DNA of 64,000 bases from Streptomyces sp. NRRL S-87 (GTDB taxonomy: Bacteria > Actinomycetota > Actinomycetes > Streptomycetales > Streptomycetaceae): assembly GCF_000719335.1 (NCBI RefSeq), contig NZ_JOGB01000007.1, positions 105,015 to 169,014 of the forward strand, given 5' to 3'. Of the stretch, positions 9,194 to 19,331 are shown piece by piece (the stretch's first letter is position 1; the number at the start of each line of letters is the position of its first letter). Position numbers and translations under genes: made by a program. The notes below the pieces were generated by a model that worked only from the letters and a program-made list of their open reading frames with translations, was not told where the DNA came from and did no database searches.

Positions 9194-10639
9194 ATGACTT
9201 CCACCCACGCCTTCTGGCTCGCCGGCCGCCAGGCCACCGGCGAGAGCAGCTTCGACGTCCACAACCCGTGGGACGGCCGTCTCGTCGGCACCGTCAGCGT
9301 GCCGACCGACGCCCAGGTCGAAGAGGCCGTGGCCGCCGCCCACGCCGTGACGGCGGAGTTCTCCGCGACCCCCGCCCACGTCCGCGCCGCCGCCCTGGAC
9401 CACGTGTCCAAGCGCCTGGTCGAGCGCACCGAGGAGATCGCCCAGCTGATCTCCGCCGAGAACGGCAAGCCCATCAAGTGGGCCCGTGGTGAGGTCGGCC
9501 GCGCGGTGTCCGTGTTCCGCTTCGCCGCCGAGGAGGCCCGCCGCTTCAACGGCGGCGAGGCCCAGCGCCTCGACACCGACGCCGGCGGCACCGGCCGCCT
9601 GGCCCTGACGCGCCGCTTCGTCAAGGGCCCGGTCCTGGGCATCGCGCCGTTCAACTTCCCGCTGAACCTGTGCGCCCACAAGGTCGCCCCGGCCATCGCC
9701 GTCGGTGCCCCGATCATCCTGAAGCCCGCCCCGGCCACCCCGCTCTCCGGCCTGATCCTGGGCGAGCTGCTGGCCGAGACCGACCTGCCCGCCGGCTCCT
9801 GGTCGGTCCTGCCGGTCGCCAACGAGAAGATGCCCGCCCTCGTCAAGGACGAGCGCCTGCCGGTCATCTCCTTCACCGGCTCCGACACGGTCGGCTACGC
9901 CATCCAGCAGTCGGTGCCCCACAAGCACTGCACCCTGGAGCTCGGCGGCAACGCCGCGGCCGTCGTCCTGTCCGACTGGTCCTCCGAGGCCGACCTGGAC
10001 TGGGCCGCCACCCGGATCGCGACCTTCTCCAACTACCAGGCCGGCCAGTCCTGCATCTCCGTGCAGCGCGTGATCGCCGACGCCGCCGTCTACGACCGCC
10101 TGGTCGAGAAGGTCGTCGCCAAGGTCCAGGCCCAGGTCACCGGCGACCCGTCCGACGACGCCACCGACGTCGGCCCGCTCGTCTCCGAGGCCGCCGCCGA
10201 GCGCGTCGAGGCCTGGGTGGACGAGGCCGTCTCCGCCGGCGCGAAGCTGCTCGCGGGCGGCAAGCGCGAGGGCGCCTCCTTCGAGCCGACCGTGCTCGCC
10301 GAGGTTCCCGACGGCGTCAAGCTGGCCTGCGAGGAGGTCTTCGGCCCGGTCCTCACCCTGCACAAGGTGGAGAACACGGACGAGGCCTTCGCCGCCGTCA
10401 ACGACTCCAAGTTCGGCCTGCAGGCCGGCGTCTTCACCCACGACGTCCAGACCGCGTTCCGCGCCCACCGCGAGCTCGAGGTCGGCGGCGTCATCATCGG
10501 CGACGCCCCGTCCTACCGCGCCGACCAGATGCCGTACGGCGGCGTCAAGCAGTCCGGTGTCGGCCGCGAGGGCGTCCGCTACGCGATGGACGACTACACG
10601 TACGAGCGCGTCCTGGTCCTGACCGGCCTGAACATCTGA
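9194..10639 (+). CDS. NAD(P)-dependent aldehyde dehydrogenase
   Basis: 481 residues, a full-length ALDH. It contains GPVLGIAPFNFPLN, the LKPAPATPLS cofactor segment, ELGGNAA with the general-base glutamate at about residue 249, and QAGQSC with the catalytic cysteine at about residue 286. It oxidises an aldehyde to the acid with NAD(P). With gabT, the PucR regulator and a PuuB-like oxidase nearby, plausible substrates are succinate semialdehyde or gamma-glutamyl-aminobutyraldehyde. The sequence does not decide between them. The ATG at 9194 begins the conserved domain with GAAGGG upstream; the open frame extends further 5' with no domain content. A clear hairpin follows the gene. Confidence 0.9.
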   Translation: MTSTHAFWLAGRQATGESSFDVHNPWDGRLVGTVSVPTDAQVEEAVAAAHAVTAEFSATPAHVRAAALDHVSKRLVERTEEIAQLISAENGKPIKWARGEVGRAVSVFRFAAEEARRFNGGEAQRLDTDAGGTGRLALTRRFVKGPVLGIAPFNFPLNLCAHKVAPAIAVGAPIILKPAPATPLSGLILGELLAETDLPAGSWSVLPVANEKMPALVKDERLPVISFTGSDTVGYAIQQSVPHKHCTLELGGNAAAVVLSDWSSEADLDWAATRIATFSNYQAGQSCISVQRVIADAAVYDRLVEKVVAKVQAQVTGDPSDDATDVGPLVSEAAAERVEAWVDEAVSAGAKLLAGGKREGASFEPTVLAEVPDGVKLACEEVFGPVLTLHKVENTDEAFAAVNDSKFGLQAGVFTHDVQTAFRAHRELEVGGVIIGDAPSYRADQMPYGGVKQSGVGREGVRYAMDDYTYERVLVLTGLNI

Positions 10640-10658
10640 TTCGTACGGCCACAGAGCC

Positions 10659-10695
10659 GACGGCCGGAGCCCACTGTGCGGGGGCTCCGGCCGTC
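10659..10695. terminator. Terminator after the aldehyde dehydrogenase
   Basis: An inverted repeat with 14-base perfect arms (GACGGCCGGAGCCC and its complement) and a loop of about 9 bases lies 20 bp after the stop codon. It is a typical streptomycete terminator without a U run. Confidence 0.75.
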
Positions 10696-10883
10696 CCCTT
10701 CCCGGCCCACCCGAACCCGCCGCCCGGGATCCCGGCATGTCGCCGCCTCACGAGAGTGCCGCCCCGCGGCCCCCACCCCCGCCCGGCCCAACCCGGCTTT
10801 TCCGGTCGCGGTGGAGCGGGTACGACTGGGAGGTAGCACCGATCGGTAGCGTCCCCACTCCCGGCGGCGAGGTGAGCCCCCTC

Positions 10884-12827
10884 ATGTCCGCAACACAGCC
10901 CGCACAGCCCAAGGTGACCGAGCGCGAGGCCCGGCAGGTCGCGGAGGCGGCCAGGGAACAGGACTGGCGCAAGCCCAGCTTCGCCAAGGAACTGTTCCTC
11001 GGCAGGTTCCGGCTCGACCTGATCCACCCGCACCCCCAGCCCGACGCCGAGGACGTCCGGCGGGGCGAGGCCTTCCTGGCCCGGCTGCGGGAGTTCTGCG
11101 AGCACGAGATCGACGGCGCCCGCATCGAACGCGAGGCGCAGATCCCCGACGAGACGATCCGCGGCCTCAAGAGCCTCGGCGCCCTCGGCATGAAGATCGA
11201 CCCCAAGTACGGCGGCCTGGGCCTGACCCAGGTGTACTACAACAAGGCGCTGGCCCTGGTCGGTTCCGCCAGCCCCGCCGTGGGCGCCCTGCTCTCGGCC
11301 CACCAGTCCATCGGCGTGCCCCAGCCGCTGAAGATCTTCGGCACCCAGGAGCAGAAGGACGCCTTCCTGCCCCGGTGCGCCACCGACGCCATCTCCGCCT
11401 TCCTGCTGACCGAGCCCGACGTCGGCTCCGACCCGGCCCGGCTGGCCACCACCGCCGTGCCCGAGGGCGACGACACGTACGTCCTGGACGGCGTGAAGCT
11501 GTGGACCACCAACGGCGTGGTCGCCGACCTGCTCGTCGTCATGGCCCGCGTCCCCCGGTCCGAGGGCCACAAGGGCGGCATCACCGCCTTCGTCGTCGAG
11601 GCCGACGCCCCCGGGATCACCGTCGAGCACCGCAACGCCTTCATGGGCCTGCGCGGCCTGGAGAACGGCGTCACGCGCTTCCACCAGGTACGGGTGCCCG
11701 CGGCGCACCGCATCGGCCCCGAGGGCGCCGGCCTGAAGATCGCGCTCACCACCCTCAACACCGGCCGGCTCTCGCTGCCCGCCATGTGCGTCGGCGCCGG
11801 CAAGTGGTGCCTGAAGATCGCCCGCGAGTGGTCCGGCGTCCGCGAGCAGTGGGGCCGCCCGGTCGCCGAGCACGAGGCCGTCGGCGCCAAGATCTCCTTC
11901 ATCGCCGCCACCACCTTCGCCCTGGAGGCGGTCGTCGACCTGTCCTCCCAGATGGCCGACGAGGACCGCAACGACATCCGCATCGAGGCCGCCCTCGCCA
12001 AGCTCTACGGCAGCGAGATGGCCTGCCTGATGGCCGACGAGCTCGTGCAGATCCGCGGCGGCCGCGGCTTCGAGACCGCCGAGTCCCTCGCCGCCCGCGG
12101 CGAACGGGGCGTACCCGCCGAGCAGATGCTGCGCGACCTGCGCATCAACCGGATCTTCGAGGGGTCGACGGAGATCATGCACCTGCTGATCGCCCGCGAG
12201 GCCGTCGACGCCCACCTCTCGGTCGCCGGCGACCTCATCGACCCCGACAAGGCCGTGCAGGACAAGGCCAGGGCGGGGGCCCGGGCCGCCGGCTTCTACG
12301 CCCGCTGGCTGCCCAGGCTCGCCACCGGACCCGGCCACGTCCCGACCAGCTACCGCGAGTTCCACCCGCGCGGTCACGTCGACCTCTCCGGCCACCTGCG
12401 CTACGTCGAGCGGAACGCCCGCAAGCTGGCCCGCTCCACGTTCTACGCGATGTCCCGCTGGCAGGGCAGGATGGAGACGAAGCAGGGCTTCCTCGGCCGG
12501 ATCGTCGACATCGGTGCCGAGCTGTTCGCCATGAGCGCGGCCTGCGTCCGGGCCGAGCACCTGCGCGCCACCGGCGACCACGGGCGGGAGGCCTACCAGC
12601 TCGCCGACGCGTTCTGCCGACAGTCCCGGCTGCGCGTCGAGGAGTTGTTCGGGCGCCTGTGGGCCAACACCGACGACCTCGACCGCAAGGTGGTCGCCGG
12701 AGTCCTCTCGGGCACGTACACCTGGCTGGAGGACGGTGTGATCGACACGTCGAGCGAGGGTCCGTGGATCGCGGACGCCACCCCCGGCCCCTCCAAGCAC
12801 GAGAACGTCCGCCGGCCCGTCCGCTGA
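10884..12827 (+). CDS. Acyl-CoA dehydrogenase, VLCAD-like long form
   Basis: 647 residues, about 200 longer than short- and medium-chain enzymes. The extension is C-terminal, as in very-long-chain acyl-CoA dehydrogenases. Core motifs are present: LTEPDVGSDPA for FAD/substrate contact, WTTNG, RGLENGVTRF, RGGRGFETA, and RIFEGSTEI with the likely catalytic glutamate at residue 426. It introduces the alpha-beta double bond of acyl-CoAs in fatty-acid oxidation using FAD. The ATG at 10884 has GAGGTGA upstream at good spacing. It is followed after about 70 bp by a gene of unknown function. Chain-length preference is inferred from size only. Confidence 0.88.
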   Translation: MSATQPAQPKVTEREARQVAEAAREQDWRKPSFAKELFLGRFRLDLIHPHPQPDAEDVRRGEAFLARLREFCEHEIDGARIEREAQIPDETIRGLKSLGALGMKIDPKYGGLGLTQVYYNKALALVGSASPAVGALLSAHQSIGVPQPLKIFGTQEQKDAFLPRCATDAISAFLLTEPDVGSDPARLATTAVPEGDDTYVLDGVKLWTTNGVVADLLVVMARVPRSEGHKGGITAFVVEADAPGITVEHRNAFMGLRGLENGVTRFHQVRVPAAHRIGPEGAGLKIALTTLNTGRLSLPAMCVGAGKWCLKIAREWSGVREQWGRPVAEHEAVGAKISFIAATTFALEAVVDLSSQMADEDRNDIRIEAALAKLYGSEMACLMADELVQIRGGRGFETAESLAARGERGVPAEQMLRDLRINRIFEGSTEIMHLLIAREAVDAHLSVAGDLIDPDKAVQDKARAGARAAGFYARWLPRLATGPGHVPTSYREFHPRGHVDLSGHLRYVERNARKLARSTFYAMSRWQGRMETKQGFLGRIVDIGAELFAMSAACVRAEHLRATGDHGREAYQLADAFCRQSRLRVEELFGRLWANTDDLDRKVVAGVLSGTYTWLEDGVIDTSSEGPWIADATPGPSKHENVRRPVR

Positions 12828-12898
12828 CGGGCACGGCCCGACCTGCGATCATCGCCGCACGCCGGACAGGCGTACGAATCCGGCGAGCGGAGCAGGAC

Positions 12899-14317
12899 AT
12901 GACAGACGGCGACCGAGAGCACAGACGGCTCGCGTGGTGCGTGGCGCTCCTCCTGCGCCACGCACCGGACCCCGTCGTGGCCGGCCTCCTGGAGCGCATG
13001 GACCCGGCCGCGCGGGGCTTCCTGTGCCGCGACGAGCTGCTCCCGCCCTCGGCCGTCACCCTGCTGCTGCGCGACGGGTCCGCCGAGGACCGCCGCCGCG
13101 TGGCCGCCAACCCGTACGTGCTGGGCCGCCCGCTGCCCGGCCTGCCGTCGGTACGCCGCTACGCCGCCCGGCCCGAACCGACCCCCGAGCTGCGCGCCTC
13201 GGTGCGGACCGAGCTCGCCGCCGCCGGTCACGCCGCCGACGACGGCCGCCCCCGCGACACCGCGGCCCTCGTCGCGCTGCTGCGCCGGCACGGCCGTCGC
13301 CACCCCCGGGTGCCGCTGGACCTGCTGGCGCTGGCCGGCGACCTCGACCCGGACGTGCTCCTGCACGCGCACGCGCGCGGGCCGCTGCCGCCCGGCTCCG
13401 TGGAAGCGCTGCTGCTGGCCGGCGGGCTGCCCCGGGAGGCGTGCCCGGCCCTGCTGGACACGCGGGCGCAGCGCTCGTACGGGCCGTCCTGGCACCGCCC
13501 GGCCGTCCGGGCCGTCCGCATGGGCCTGCTCACCTGCGACGAGCTGGTGGCCGCGGTCGCCCCCGCGCACCGCACGCTGCTCCTGGGCGACCTGCGCCTG
13601 AGCAAAGGCCTGCGCTGGTCGCTGCCCGAGCAGGCCGCGGTCCGGGGCGCCCTGGGGCGCGTCCTGCGGCCCGCGCTCGGCGAGGACCCCCTCCTGTGGG
13701 ACGACCTGCTTCGCCGCGCGCCCGCGTTCCCCGGCACCCTGCCGGAGCTGGCCGAGGCCGTGGCCGCCGGCCCGGCCGCGGTCCCGGCCGCGGTCCCGGC
13801 CGACGCCGCCGCACCCGGGCCCGCGCCCGACGGGGCGCTGGCCCGCGCCGTCGCCGCCCTCGCCCCGCCGCCGCCCGACGCGGCGGCCGCCGGCGGGGTC
13901 GAACGCGAACTCGCGCTCGCCGCGCTGGCCGTGCCCAACGCCATGGGCGACCTCGCCGAGGACATCCGCTGGGTACGGGCCTGCCTGGACCGGGGCCTCC
14001 TCACCGGCGCCGACGTGCTGTGGCACAAGGCCCCCGCCGCCTGGGCCCTCGACGAGGACCACTGGCTGGGCGAGATCGACCACTGGAACACCCGCCTCGA
14101 CGAGCCGGACGACCACCCGGCCGGCCGGGCCGCCCGGCTGCGGGCCGAGGCCATGCTCGCCGCCCACGCGGCCGCCGACCGGCTGCTCGGGGCGGCCCTC
14201 GGCGGTGACACCGCCGCCTGGTGGCGCGCCGCCCGCGCGCTGCCCGAGTTCCCCGGCAGCCTCCCCGAACTCCTCGGCGCGCTCGTACAGGGGGACTCCG
14301 TGCCCGGGCGCGGCTGA
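12899..14317 (+). CDS. Conserved-looking helical protein of unknown function
   Basis: 472 residues. I do not recognise a family. The protein is alanine-, arginine- and leucine-rich, with repeated helical segments such as [29 protein letters not shown] that suggest an alpha-solenoid. A proline/alanine-rich linker at about residues 290-330 divides two halves. There is no signal peptide, membrane helix, P-loop or zinc motif. The ATG at 12899 follows GGAGCAGGAC. The gene lies between the acyl-CoA dehydrogenase and dxr, with only about 20 bp to dxr, so it is probably cotranscribed with the MEP genes. Its codon bias fits the neighbours and I see no sign of recent transfer. Confidence 0.75.
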   Translation: MTDGDREHRRLAWCVALLLRHAPDPVVAGLLERMDPAARGFLCRDELLPPSAVTLLLRDGSAEDRRRVAANPYVLGRPLPGLPSVRRYAARPEPTPELRASVRTELAAAGHAADDGRPRDTAALVALLRRHGRRHPRVPLDLLALAGDLDPDVLLHAHARGPLPPGSVEALLLAGGLPREACPALLDTRAQRSYGPSWHRPAVRAVRMGLLTCDELVAAVAPAHRTLLLGDLRLSKGLRWSLPEQAAVRGALGRVLRPALGEDPLLWDDLLRRAPAFPGTLPELAEAVAAGPAAVPAAVPADAAAPGPAPDGALARAVAALAPPPPDAAAAGGVERELALAALAVPNAMGDLAEDIRWVRACLDRGLLTGADVLWHKAPAAWALDEDHWLGEIDHWNTRLDEPDDHPAGRAARLRAEAMLAAHAAADRLLGAALGGDTAAWWRAARALPEFPGSLPELLGALVQGDSVPGRG

Positions 14318-14338
14318 GTTCCGGCAACAATGGGGGGC

Positions 14339-15589
14339 ATGAGCGACAGCCCAGCCCCCCTCGCCGACCCGCACCTCCTGTTCGACCCCGCGGTCGGCCG
14401 CCGGGACATCGTCATCCTCGGCTCCACCGGGTCCATCGGCACCCAGGCCATCGACCTGGTCCTGCGCAACCCCGACCGGTTCCGCGTCACCGCCCTCTCG
14501 GCGGCCGGCGGCCGCGTCGGCCTGCTCGCCGAGCAGGCCCGCCTGCTGCGGGTGGACACGGTCGCGGTGGCCCGCGAGGACGTCGTACCGGCCCTCCGAG
14601 AGGCGCTGCGCGCCCAGTACGGCACCGAGCCGCTGCCCGAGGTCCTGGCCGGCCCGGACGCCGCCACGCAGATCGCCGCGTCCCCGTGCCACACCGTCCT
14701 CAACGGCATCACCGGCTCCATCGGCCTCGCCCCCACGCTCGCGGCCCTGGAGGCCGGCCGGACCCTCGCCCTCGCCAACAAGGAGTCGCTGATCGTCGGC
14801 GGCCCGCTGGTGAAGGCCCTGGCCAAGCCGGGCCAGATCATCCCGGTGGACTCCGAGCACGCCGCGCTCTTCCAGGCGCTGGCCGCCGGCACCCGCGCCG
14901 ACGTCCGCAAGCTCGTCGTCACCGCCTCCGGCGGGCCGTTCCGCGGCCGGACGAAGGCAGAGCTGGCCCACGTCACCGTCGAGGACGCCCTCGCGCACCC
15001 CACCTGGGCGATGGGCCCGGTGATCACGGTGAACAGCGCGACCCTCGTCAACAAGGGCCTGGAGGTCATCGAGGCCCACCTGCTCTACGACATCCCCTTC
15101 GACCGCATCGAGGTCGTCGTCCACCCGCAGTCGTACGTTCACTCGATGGTGGAGTTCACCGACGGCTCCACCCTCGCCCAGGCCACCCCGCCCGACATGC
15201 GCGGCCCGATCGCGATCGGCCTCGGCTGGCCGGAGCGGATCCCGGACGCGGCCCCCGCGTTCGACTGGACCAAGGCCTCCACCTGGGAGTTCTTCCCGCT
15301 CGACACCGAGGCCTTCCCCTCGGTCGGACTGGCCCGCCACGTGGGCGCCCTGGGCGGCACGGCACCGGCCGTGTTCAATGCGGCGAACGAGGAGTGTGTC
15401 GACGCGTTCCTGGCCGGTCGGCTGCCGTTCACAGCAATCATGGATACGGTCACCGCTGTCGTCGAGGACCACGGAACGCCGGACCGGGGAACTGCCCTCA
15501 CCGTCGCCGACGTCCTCGCAGCGGAGACCTGGGCCCGCGCCCGGGCCAGGGAGATGGCGGCGAAGGCCGCAGTGGAGGCGCGCGCATGA
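14339..15589 (+). CDS. dxr: 1-deoxy-D-xylulose 5-phosphate reductoisomerase
   Basis: 416 residues. It converts DXP to 2-C-methyl-D-erythritol 4-phosphate with NADPH and a divalent metal, the second step of the MEP isoprenoid pathway. Visible motifs are the NADPH fold [23 protein letters not shown], the metal/substrate block [10 protein letters not shown], and ASGGPFRG. The ATG at 14339 was chosen over one 9 bp upstream because the intervening GGGGGG serves as ribosome binding site. Its stop overlaps the start of the site-2 protease gene (ATGA), indicating translational coupling. The dxr-rip1-ispG order matches other actinobacteria. Confidence 0.95.
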   Translation: MSDSPAPLADPHLLFDPAVGRRDIVILGSTGSIGTQAIDLVLRNPDRFRVTALSAAGGRVGLLAEQARLLRVDTVAVAREDVVPALREALRAQYGTEPLPEVLAGPDAATQIAASPCHTVLNGITGSIGLAPTLAALEAGRTLALANKESLIVGGPLVKALAKPGQIIPVDSEHAALFQALAAGTRADVRKLVVTASGGPFRGRTKAELAHVTVEDALAHPTWAMGPVITVNSATLVNKGLEVIEAHLLYDIPFDRIEVVVHPQSYVHSMVEFTDGSTLAQATPPDMRGPIAIGLGWPERIPDAAPAFDWTKASTWEFFPLDTEAFPSVGLARHVGALGGTAPAVFNAANEECVDAFLAGRLPFTAIMDTVTAVVEDHGTPDRGTALTVADVLAAETWARARAREMAAKAAVEARA

Positions 15590-16887
15590 TCCTTCTGATG
15601 ACGGTGCTCGGGATACTCGTCTTCGTCTTCGGGCTGCTGGTCTCCATCGCGTGGCACGAGCTGGGCCACCTGTCGACGGCGAAGATCTTCGGCATCCGCG
15701 TGCCCCAGTACATGGTCGGCTTCGGCCCGACCATCTGGTCGCGGCGCAAGGGCGAGACCGAGTACGGCATCAAGGCCATCCCGGCCGGCGGCTACATCCG
15801 CATGATCGGCATGTTCCCGCCCGGCGAGGACGGCCGGATCACCGCCCGCTCCACCTCCCCGTGGCGCTCGATGATCGAGGACGCCCGCTCGGCCGCGTAC
15901 GAGGAGCTGGAGCCCGGCGACGAGTCCCGGCTCTTCTACACGCGCAAGCCGTGGAAGCGCGTCATCGTGATGTTCGCGGGCCCGTTCATGAACCTCGTGC
16001 TCGCCCTCGTGGTGTTCTTCGGCGTCTGGATGACCTTCGGCGTCAACATGCAGACCACCAACGTCAAGTCGGTGACCCCCTGCGTCATCCAGCAGAGCGA
16101 GAAGCGCGACATCTGCAAGGCCGGCGACCCGGTGGCCCCCGCCAAGGCGGCGGGCCTGCTCCCCGGTGACCGGATCGTCGCCTTCAACGGCGAGAAGGTC
16201 GACGACTGGTCGGTCCTCCAGCAGAAGATCCGCGACACCATCGGCCCGGCCACGGTCACCGTGCAGCGCGGCGGCGCGGAGCTCACCCTCCACCCCAGGC
16301 TGATCGAGAACCAGGTCGCCAAGACCGACGGGCACGGCGGATACGTCGAGGGCAAGTTCGTCGAGGCCGGCTTCCTCGGCTTCACCCCCCGCACCGAGAA
16401 GGTCCAGCTGGGCTTCGGCCAGTCCGTCGACCACATGGGCGAGATGGTCGAGCAGGGCGTGCAGGGCCTGATCAAGCTGCCGTCGAAGATCCCCGCGCTG
16501 TGGGACGCCGCGTTCGGCGACGGCCCGCGCGAGCCCGACTCCCCGATGGGCATCGTCGGCGCCGCCCGGATCAGCGGCGAGATCGCCACCCTCGACATCC
16601 CCGCCACCGACCGGCTGGTGTTCTTCCTCCAGCTGATCGGCTTCTTCAACCTCTCGCTGTTCCTGTTCAACATGCTCCCGCTGCTCCCGCTGGACGGCGG
16701 GCACATCGCGGGCGCCCTGTGGGAGTCCGTGCGGCGCAACCTGGCGCGGCTGTTCAAGCGGCCCGACCCGGGTCCGTTCGACGTCGCCAAGCTCATGCCC
16801 GTCGCCTACGTCGTGGCCGGCATCTTCGTCTGCTTCACGCTGCTGGTCCTGGTCGCCGACGTGGTGAACCCGGTCAAGATCAGCTGA
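15586..16887 (+). CDS. rip1: Site-2 (RseP/Rip1-type) intramembrane zinc metalloprotease with PDZ domain
   Basis: 433 residues. This polytopic membrane protease cuts transmembrane substrates such as anti-sigma factors. The zinc-binding HELGH lies in the first membrane helix at about residues 24-28. The third metal ligand motif, LLPLDGGH, lies near the C-terminus at about residue 370. A PDZ domain sits between them ([21 protein letters not shown]). The ATG at 15586 overlaps the dxr stop by four bases. Sitting between dxr and ispG, it matches the mycobacterial Rip1 context. The symbol is taken from that orthology and is therefore inferred. Substrates cannot be read from the sequence. Confidence 0.92.
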   Translation: MILLMTVLGILVFVFGLLVSIAWHELGHLSTAKIFGIRVPQYMVGFGPTIWSRRKGETEYGIKAIPAGGYIRMIGMFPPGEDGRITARSTSPWRSMIEDARSAAYEELEPGDESRLFYTRKPWKRVIVMFAGPFMNLVLALVVFFGVWMTFGVNMQTTNVKSVTPCVIQQSEKRDICKAGDPVAPAKAAGLLPGDRIVAFNGEKVDDWSVLQQKIRDTIGPATVTVQRGGAELTLHPRLIENQVAKTDGHGGYVEGKFVEAGFLGFTPRTEKVQLGFGQSVDHMGEMVEQGVQGLIKLPSKIPALWDAAFGDGPREPDSPMGIVGAARISGEIATLDIPATDRLVFFLQLIGFFNLSLFLFNMLPLLPLDGGHIAGALWESVRRNLARLFKRPDPGPFDVAKLMPVAYVVAGIFVCFTLLVLVADVVNPVKIS

Positions 16888-16913
16888 CGCCGCCTTCGGG
16901 CAGACGTGCGAAC

Positions 16914-16942
16914 GGGGCCGGGCACGGTGCGTGCCCGGCCCC
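16914..16942. terminator. Terminator after the site-2 protease gene
   Basis: A perfect 12-bp stem (GGGGCCGGGCAC and its complement) with a 5-base loop starts about 25 bp past the stop codon. It separates dxr-rip1 from ispG, so ispG probably has its own promoter in the 150 bp that follow. Confidence 0.7.
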
Positions 16943-17095
16943 CTACGTTCGGGTGTACGCCCGGCGCCGGGGCCCCGCCGCGTGCGCGGGGCGCGCGCTG
17001 ATTGGCGTAATCTCGGGCCTGGAGCCCGCCCGGAAGCCGGGCTCGGAGTCCGCCGTCAGCGGGACCTTGATCCAGACCTTGGGGTTGCACAGCAG

Positions 17096-18253
17096 ATGAC
17101 TGCCATTTCTCTCGGAATGCCGGCCGTGCCGACGAAGCTCGCCGACCGGCGGGTCAGCCGCAAGATCCAGGTCGGCTCCGTGGCCGTCGGCGGCGACGCG
17201 CCCGTCTCCGTGCAGTCCATGACGACCACCCGCACGTCCGACATCGGTGCCACCCTCCAGCAGATCGCCGAGCTGACCGCCTCCGGCTGCCAGATCGTCC
17301 GGGTGGCCTGCCCGACCCAGGACGACGCCGACGCGCTCGCGACCATCGCGAAGAAGTCGCAGATCCCGGTGATCGCCGACATCCACTTCCAGCCCAAGTA
17401 CGTGTTCGCCGCCATCGACGCCGGCTGCGCCGCCGTCCGCGTGAACCCGGGCAACATCAAGCAGTTCGACGACAAGGTCAAGGAGATCGCCCGGGCGGCC
17501 AAGGACGCCGGCACTCCGATCCGCATCGGCGTCAACGCCGGCTCCCTCGACGCCCGGCTGCTGAAGAAGTACGGCAAGGCCACCCCCGAGGCCCTCGTCG
17601 AGTCCGCCCTCTGGGAGGCCTCCCTCTTCGAGGAGCACGACTTCCGCGACATCAAGATCTCGGTCAAGCACAACGACCCGGTCGTGATGGTCGAGGCCTA
17701 CCGCCAGCTCGCCGCCCAGTGCGACTACCCGCTCCACCTCGGCGTCACCGAGGCCGGCCCCGCGTTCCAGGGCACCATCAAGTCCGCCGTGGCCTTCGGC
17801 GCCCTGCTCTCCCAGGGCATCGGCGACACCATCCGCGTCTCGCTGTCCGCGCCGCCGGCCGAGGAGATCAAGGTCGGCATCCAGATCCTGGAGTCGCTCA
17901 ACCTCCGCCAGCGCCGGCTGGAGATCGTCTCCTGCCCCTCCTGCGGCCGCGCCCAGGTCGACGTCTACAAGCTGGCCGAAGAGGTCACCGCGGGCCTGAC
18001 GGGCATGGAGGTCCCGCTGCGCGTCGCCGTCATGGGATGCGTCGTCAACGGCCCCGGCGAGGCCCGCGAGGCCGACCTCGGCGTCGCCTCCGGCAACGGC
18101 AAGGGCCAGATCTTCGTCAAGGGCGAGGTCATCAAGACGGTCCCCGAGTCGAAGATCGTCGAGACGCTGATCGAGGAGGCGATGAAGATCGCCGAGCAGA
18201 TGGAGAAGGACGGCGTGATGTCCGGCGAGCCCACGGTCGCCGTCGCCGGCTGA
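17096..18253 (+). CDS. ispG: 4-hydroxy-3-methylbut-2-enyl diphosphate synthase
   Basis: 385 residues. This [4Fe-4S] enzyme converts MEcPP to HMBPP, the penultimate MEP-pathway step. An N-terminal TIM-barrel-like domain contains [11 protein letters not shown] and VRVNPGN. The C-terminal cluster domain carries CPSCGR at about residue 280 and [11 protein letters not shown] at about 315, which supply the cluster cysteines and glutamate. The ATG at 17096 begins the conserved protein; the frame stays open upstream with no homologous content. Older name gcpE. Confidence 0.96.
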   Translation: MTAISLGMPAVPTKLADRRVSRKIQVGSVAVGGDAPVSVQSMTTTRTSDIGATLQQIAELTASGCQIVRVACPTQDDADALATIAKKSQIPVIADIHFQPKYVFAAIDAGCAAVRVNPGNIKQFDDKVKEIARAAKDAGTPIRIGVNAGSLDARLLKKYGKATPEALVESALWEASLFEEHDFRDIKISVKHNDPVVMVEAYRQLAAQCDYPLHLGVTEAGPAFQGTIKSAVAFGALLSQGIGDTIRVSLSAPPAEEIKVGIQILESLNLRQRRLEIVSCPSCGRAQVDVYKLAEEVTAGLTGMEVPLRVAVMGCVVNGPGEAREADLGVASGNGKGQIFVKGEVIKTVPESKIVETLIEEAMKIAEQMEKDGVMSGEPTVAVAG

Positions 18254-18273
18254 CCGCCCTCCCCGCACCCCTC

Positions 18274-18308
18274 CCGGCCCCGTTCCCGCAGCTCGCGGGC
18301 GGGGCCGG
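18274..18308. terminator. Terminator after ispG
   Basis: A long inverted repeat pairs CCGGCCCCG with CGGGGCCGG and, inside it, CCCGC with GCGGG. There is a two-base TT bulge and a five-base loop. It begins about 20 bp after the ispG stop. Confidence 0.65.
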
Positions 18309-18399
18309 TCCCGTTCCGTGACCTGTGAACGGGGGCAACCCCGGGTGCCGCCGGGTACAGTGCGACAGATCAGCAGACCCGCACGGTGAGGCCCCCACA

Positions 18400-19245
18400 G
18401 TGTTGACGCAGACCACCACCAGGGTCCTCGAGCCCAGCGACCTCGGCGCCGCGCTCGAGGTGCTCGACCGCGACCCGGTCGCCAACGCGTTCGTCACCTC
18501 CCGGGTCCGGGTGGCCGGCCTCGACCCCTGGCGCCTGGGCGGCGAGATGTGGGGCTACTACGAGGACGGCCGGCTGGTCTCGCTCTGCTACGCGGGTGCC
18601 AACCTCGTCCCCGTGTGCGCCACCCCCGCCGCCGTACGGGCCTTCGCCGACCGCGCCCGCAGGACCGGCCGCCGCTGCTCGTCCGTCGTCGGCCCGGCCG
18701 AGCCCACCGGGCAGCTGTGGCGGCTGCTGGAGCCCCACTGGGGGCCCGCCCGCGAGATCCGCGCCCACCAGCCGCTCATGGTCACGGAGGAGCCCTCCCG
18801 CGACATCGCGCCCGATCCCCTGGTCCGCCGGGTGCGCAAGGACGAGATGGACCTGATCATGCCGGCCTGCGTGGCCATGTTCACCGAGGAGGTCGGCGTC
18901 TCCCCGCTGGCCGGGGACGGCGGACTGCTCTACCAGGCCCGGGTCGCCGAACTCGTCGCGGCCGGCCGCTCCTTCGCCCGGGTGGAGGACGGCCGGGTCG
19001 TCTTCAAGGCCGAGATCGGCGCCGCCACCGCCCGCGCCTGCCAGATCCAGGGTGTGTGGGTGGACCCCGAGTTCCGCGGCCGGGGCCACTCCGAGACCGG
19101 GATGGCCGCCGTGGTCGCGTACGCGCTGCGGGACGTGGCCCCGGTGGTGAGCCTCTACGTCAACGACTACAACACCGCGGCCCGGGCGGCGTACCGGCGC
19201 GTCGGCTTCCACGAGGTCGGGGCGTTCATGAGCGTGCTGTTCTGA
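18400..19245 (+). CDS. GNAT-family N-acetyltransferase with N-terminal DUF4081-like domain
   Basis: 281 residues. The N-terminal half resembles the DUF4081 domain often fused to actinobacterial acetyltransferases. The C-terminal half is a GNAT domain with IQGVWVDPEFRGRGHSE, the acetyl-CoA pyrophosphate-binding region, and a final NDYNTAARAAYRRVGF helix. The GTG at 18400 was chosen because GGTGAGG lies upstream; a TTG at 18403 is an alternative. A GNAT gene next to ispG is also found in mycobacteria, so the arrangement looks ancestral. The substrate is unknown. Confidence 0.85.
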   Translation: MLTQTTTRVLEPSDLGAALEVLDRDPVANAFVTSRVRVAGLDPWRLGGEMWGYYEDGRLVSLCYAGANLVPVCATPAAVRAFADRARRTGRRCSSVVGPAEPTGQLWRLLEPHWGPAREIRAHQPLMVTEEPSRDIAPDPLVRRVRKDEMDLIMPACVAMFTEEVGVSPLAGDGGLLYQARVAELVAAGRSFARVEDGRVVFKAEIGAATARACQIQGVWVDPEFRGRGHSETGMAAVVAYALRDVAPVVSLYVNDYNTAARAAYRRVGFHEVGAFMSVLF

Positions 19246-19296
19246 GGGCCGGGCCGTGGTGCCGCGCCGTCGGCACGCGCGGCCCGACGAGCGCTG

Positions 19297-19324
19297 TTCC
19301 GACCGTATGACCGCCGAGTAGGGT
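19297..19324 (+). promoter_or_regulatory. Candidate promoter giving a leaderless GNAT mRNA
   Basis: A TTCCGA -35-like hexamer (19297-19302) and a TAGGGT -10 hexamer (19319-19324) are separated by 16 bp. The ATG of the next gene starts 7 bases after the -10 box, so transcription would begin at or next to the start codon, a common arrangement in Streptomyces. Confidence 0.5.
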
Positions 19325-19331
19325 TCGCCGC

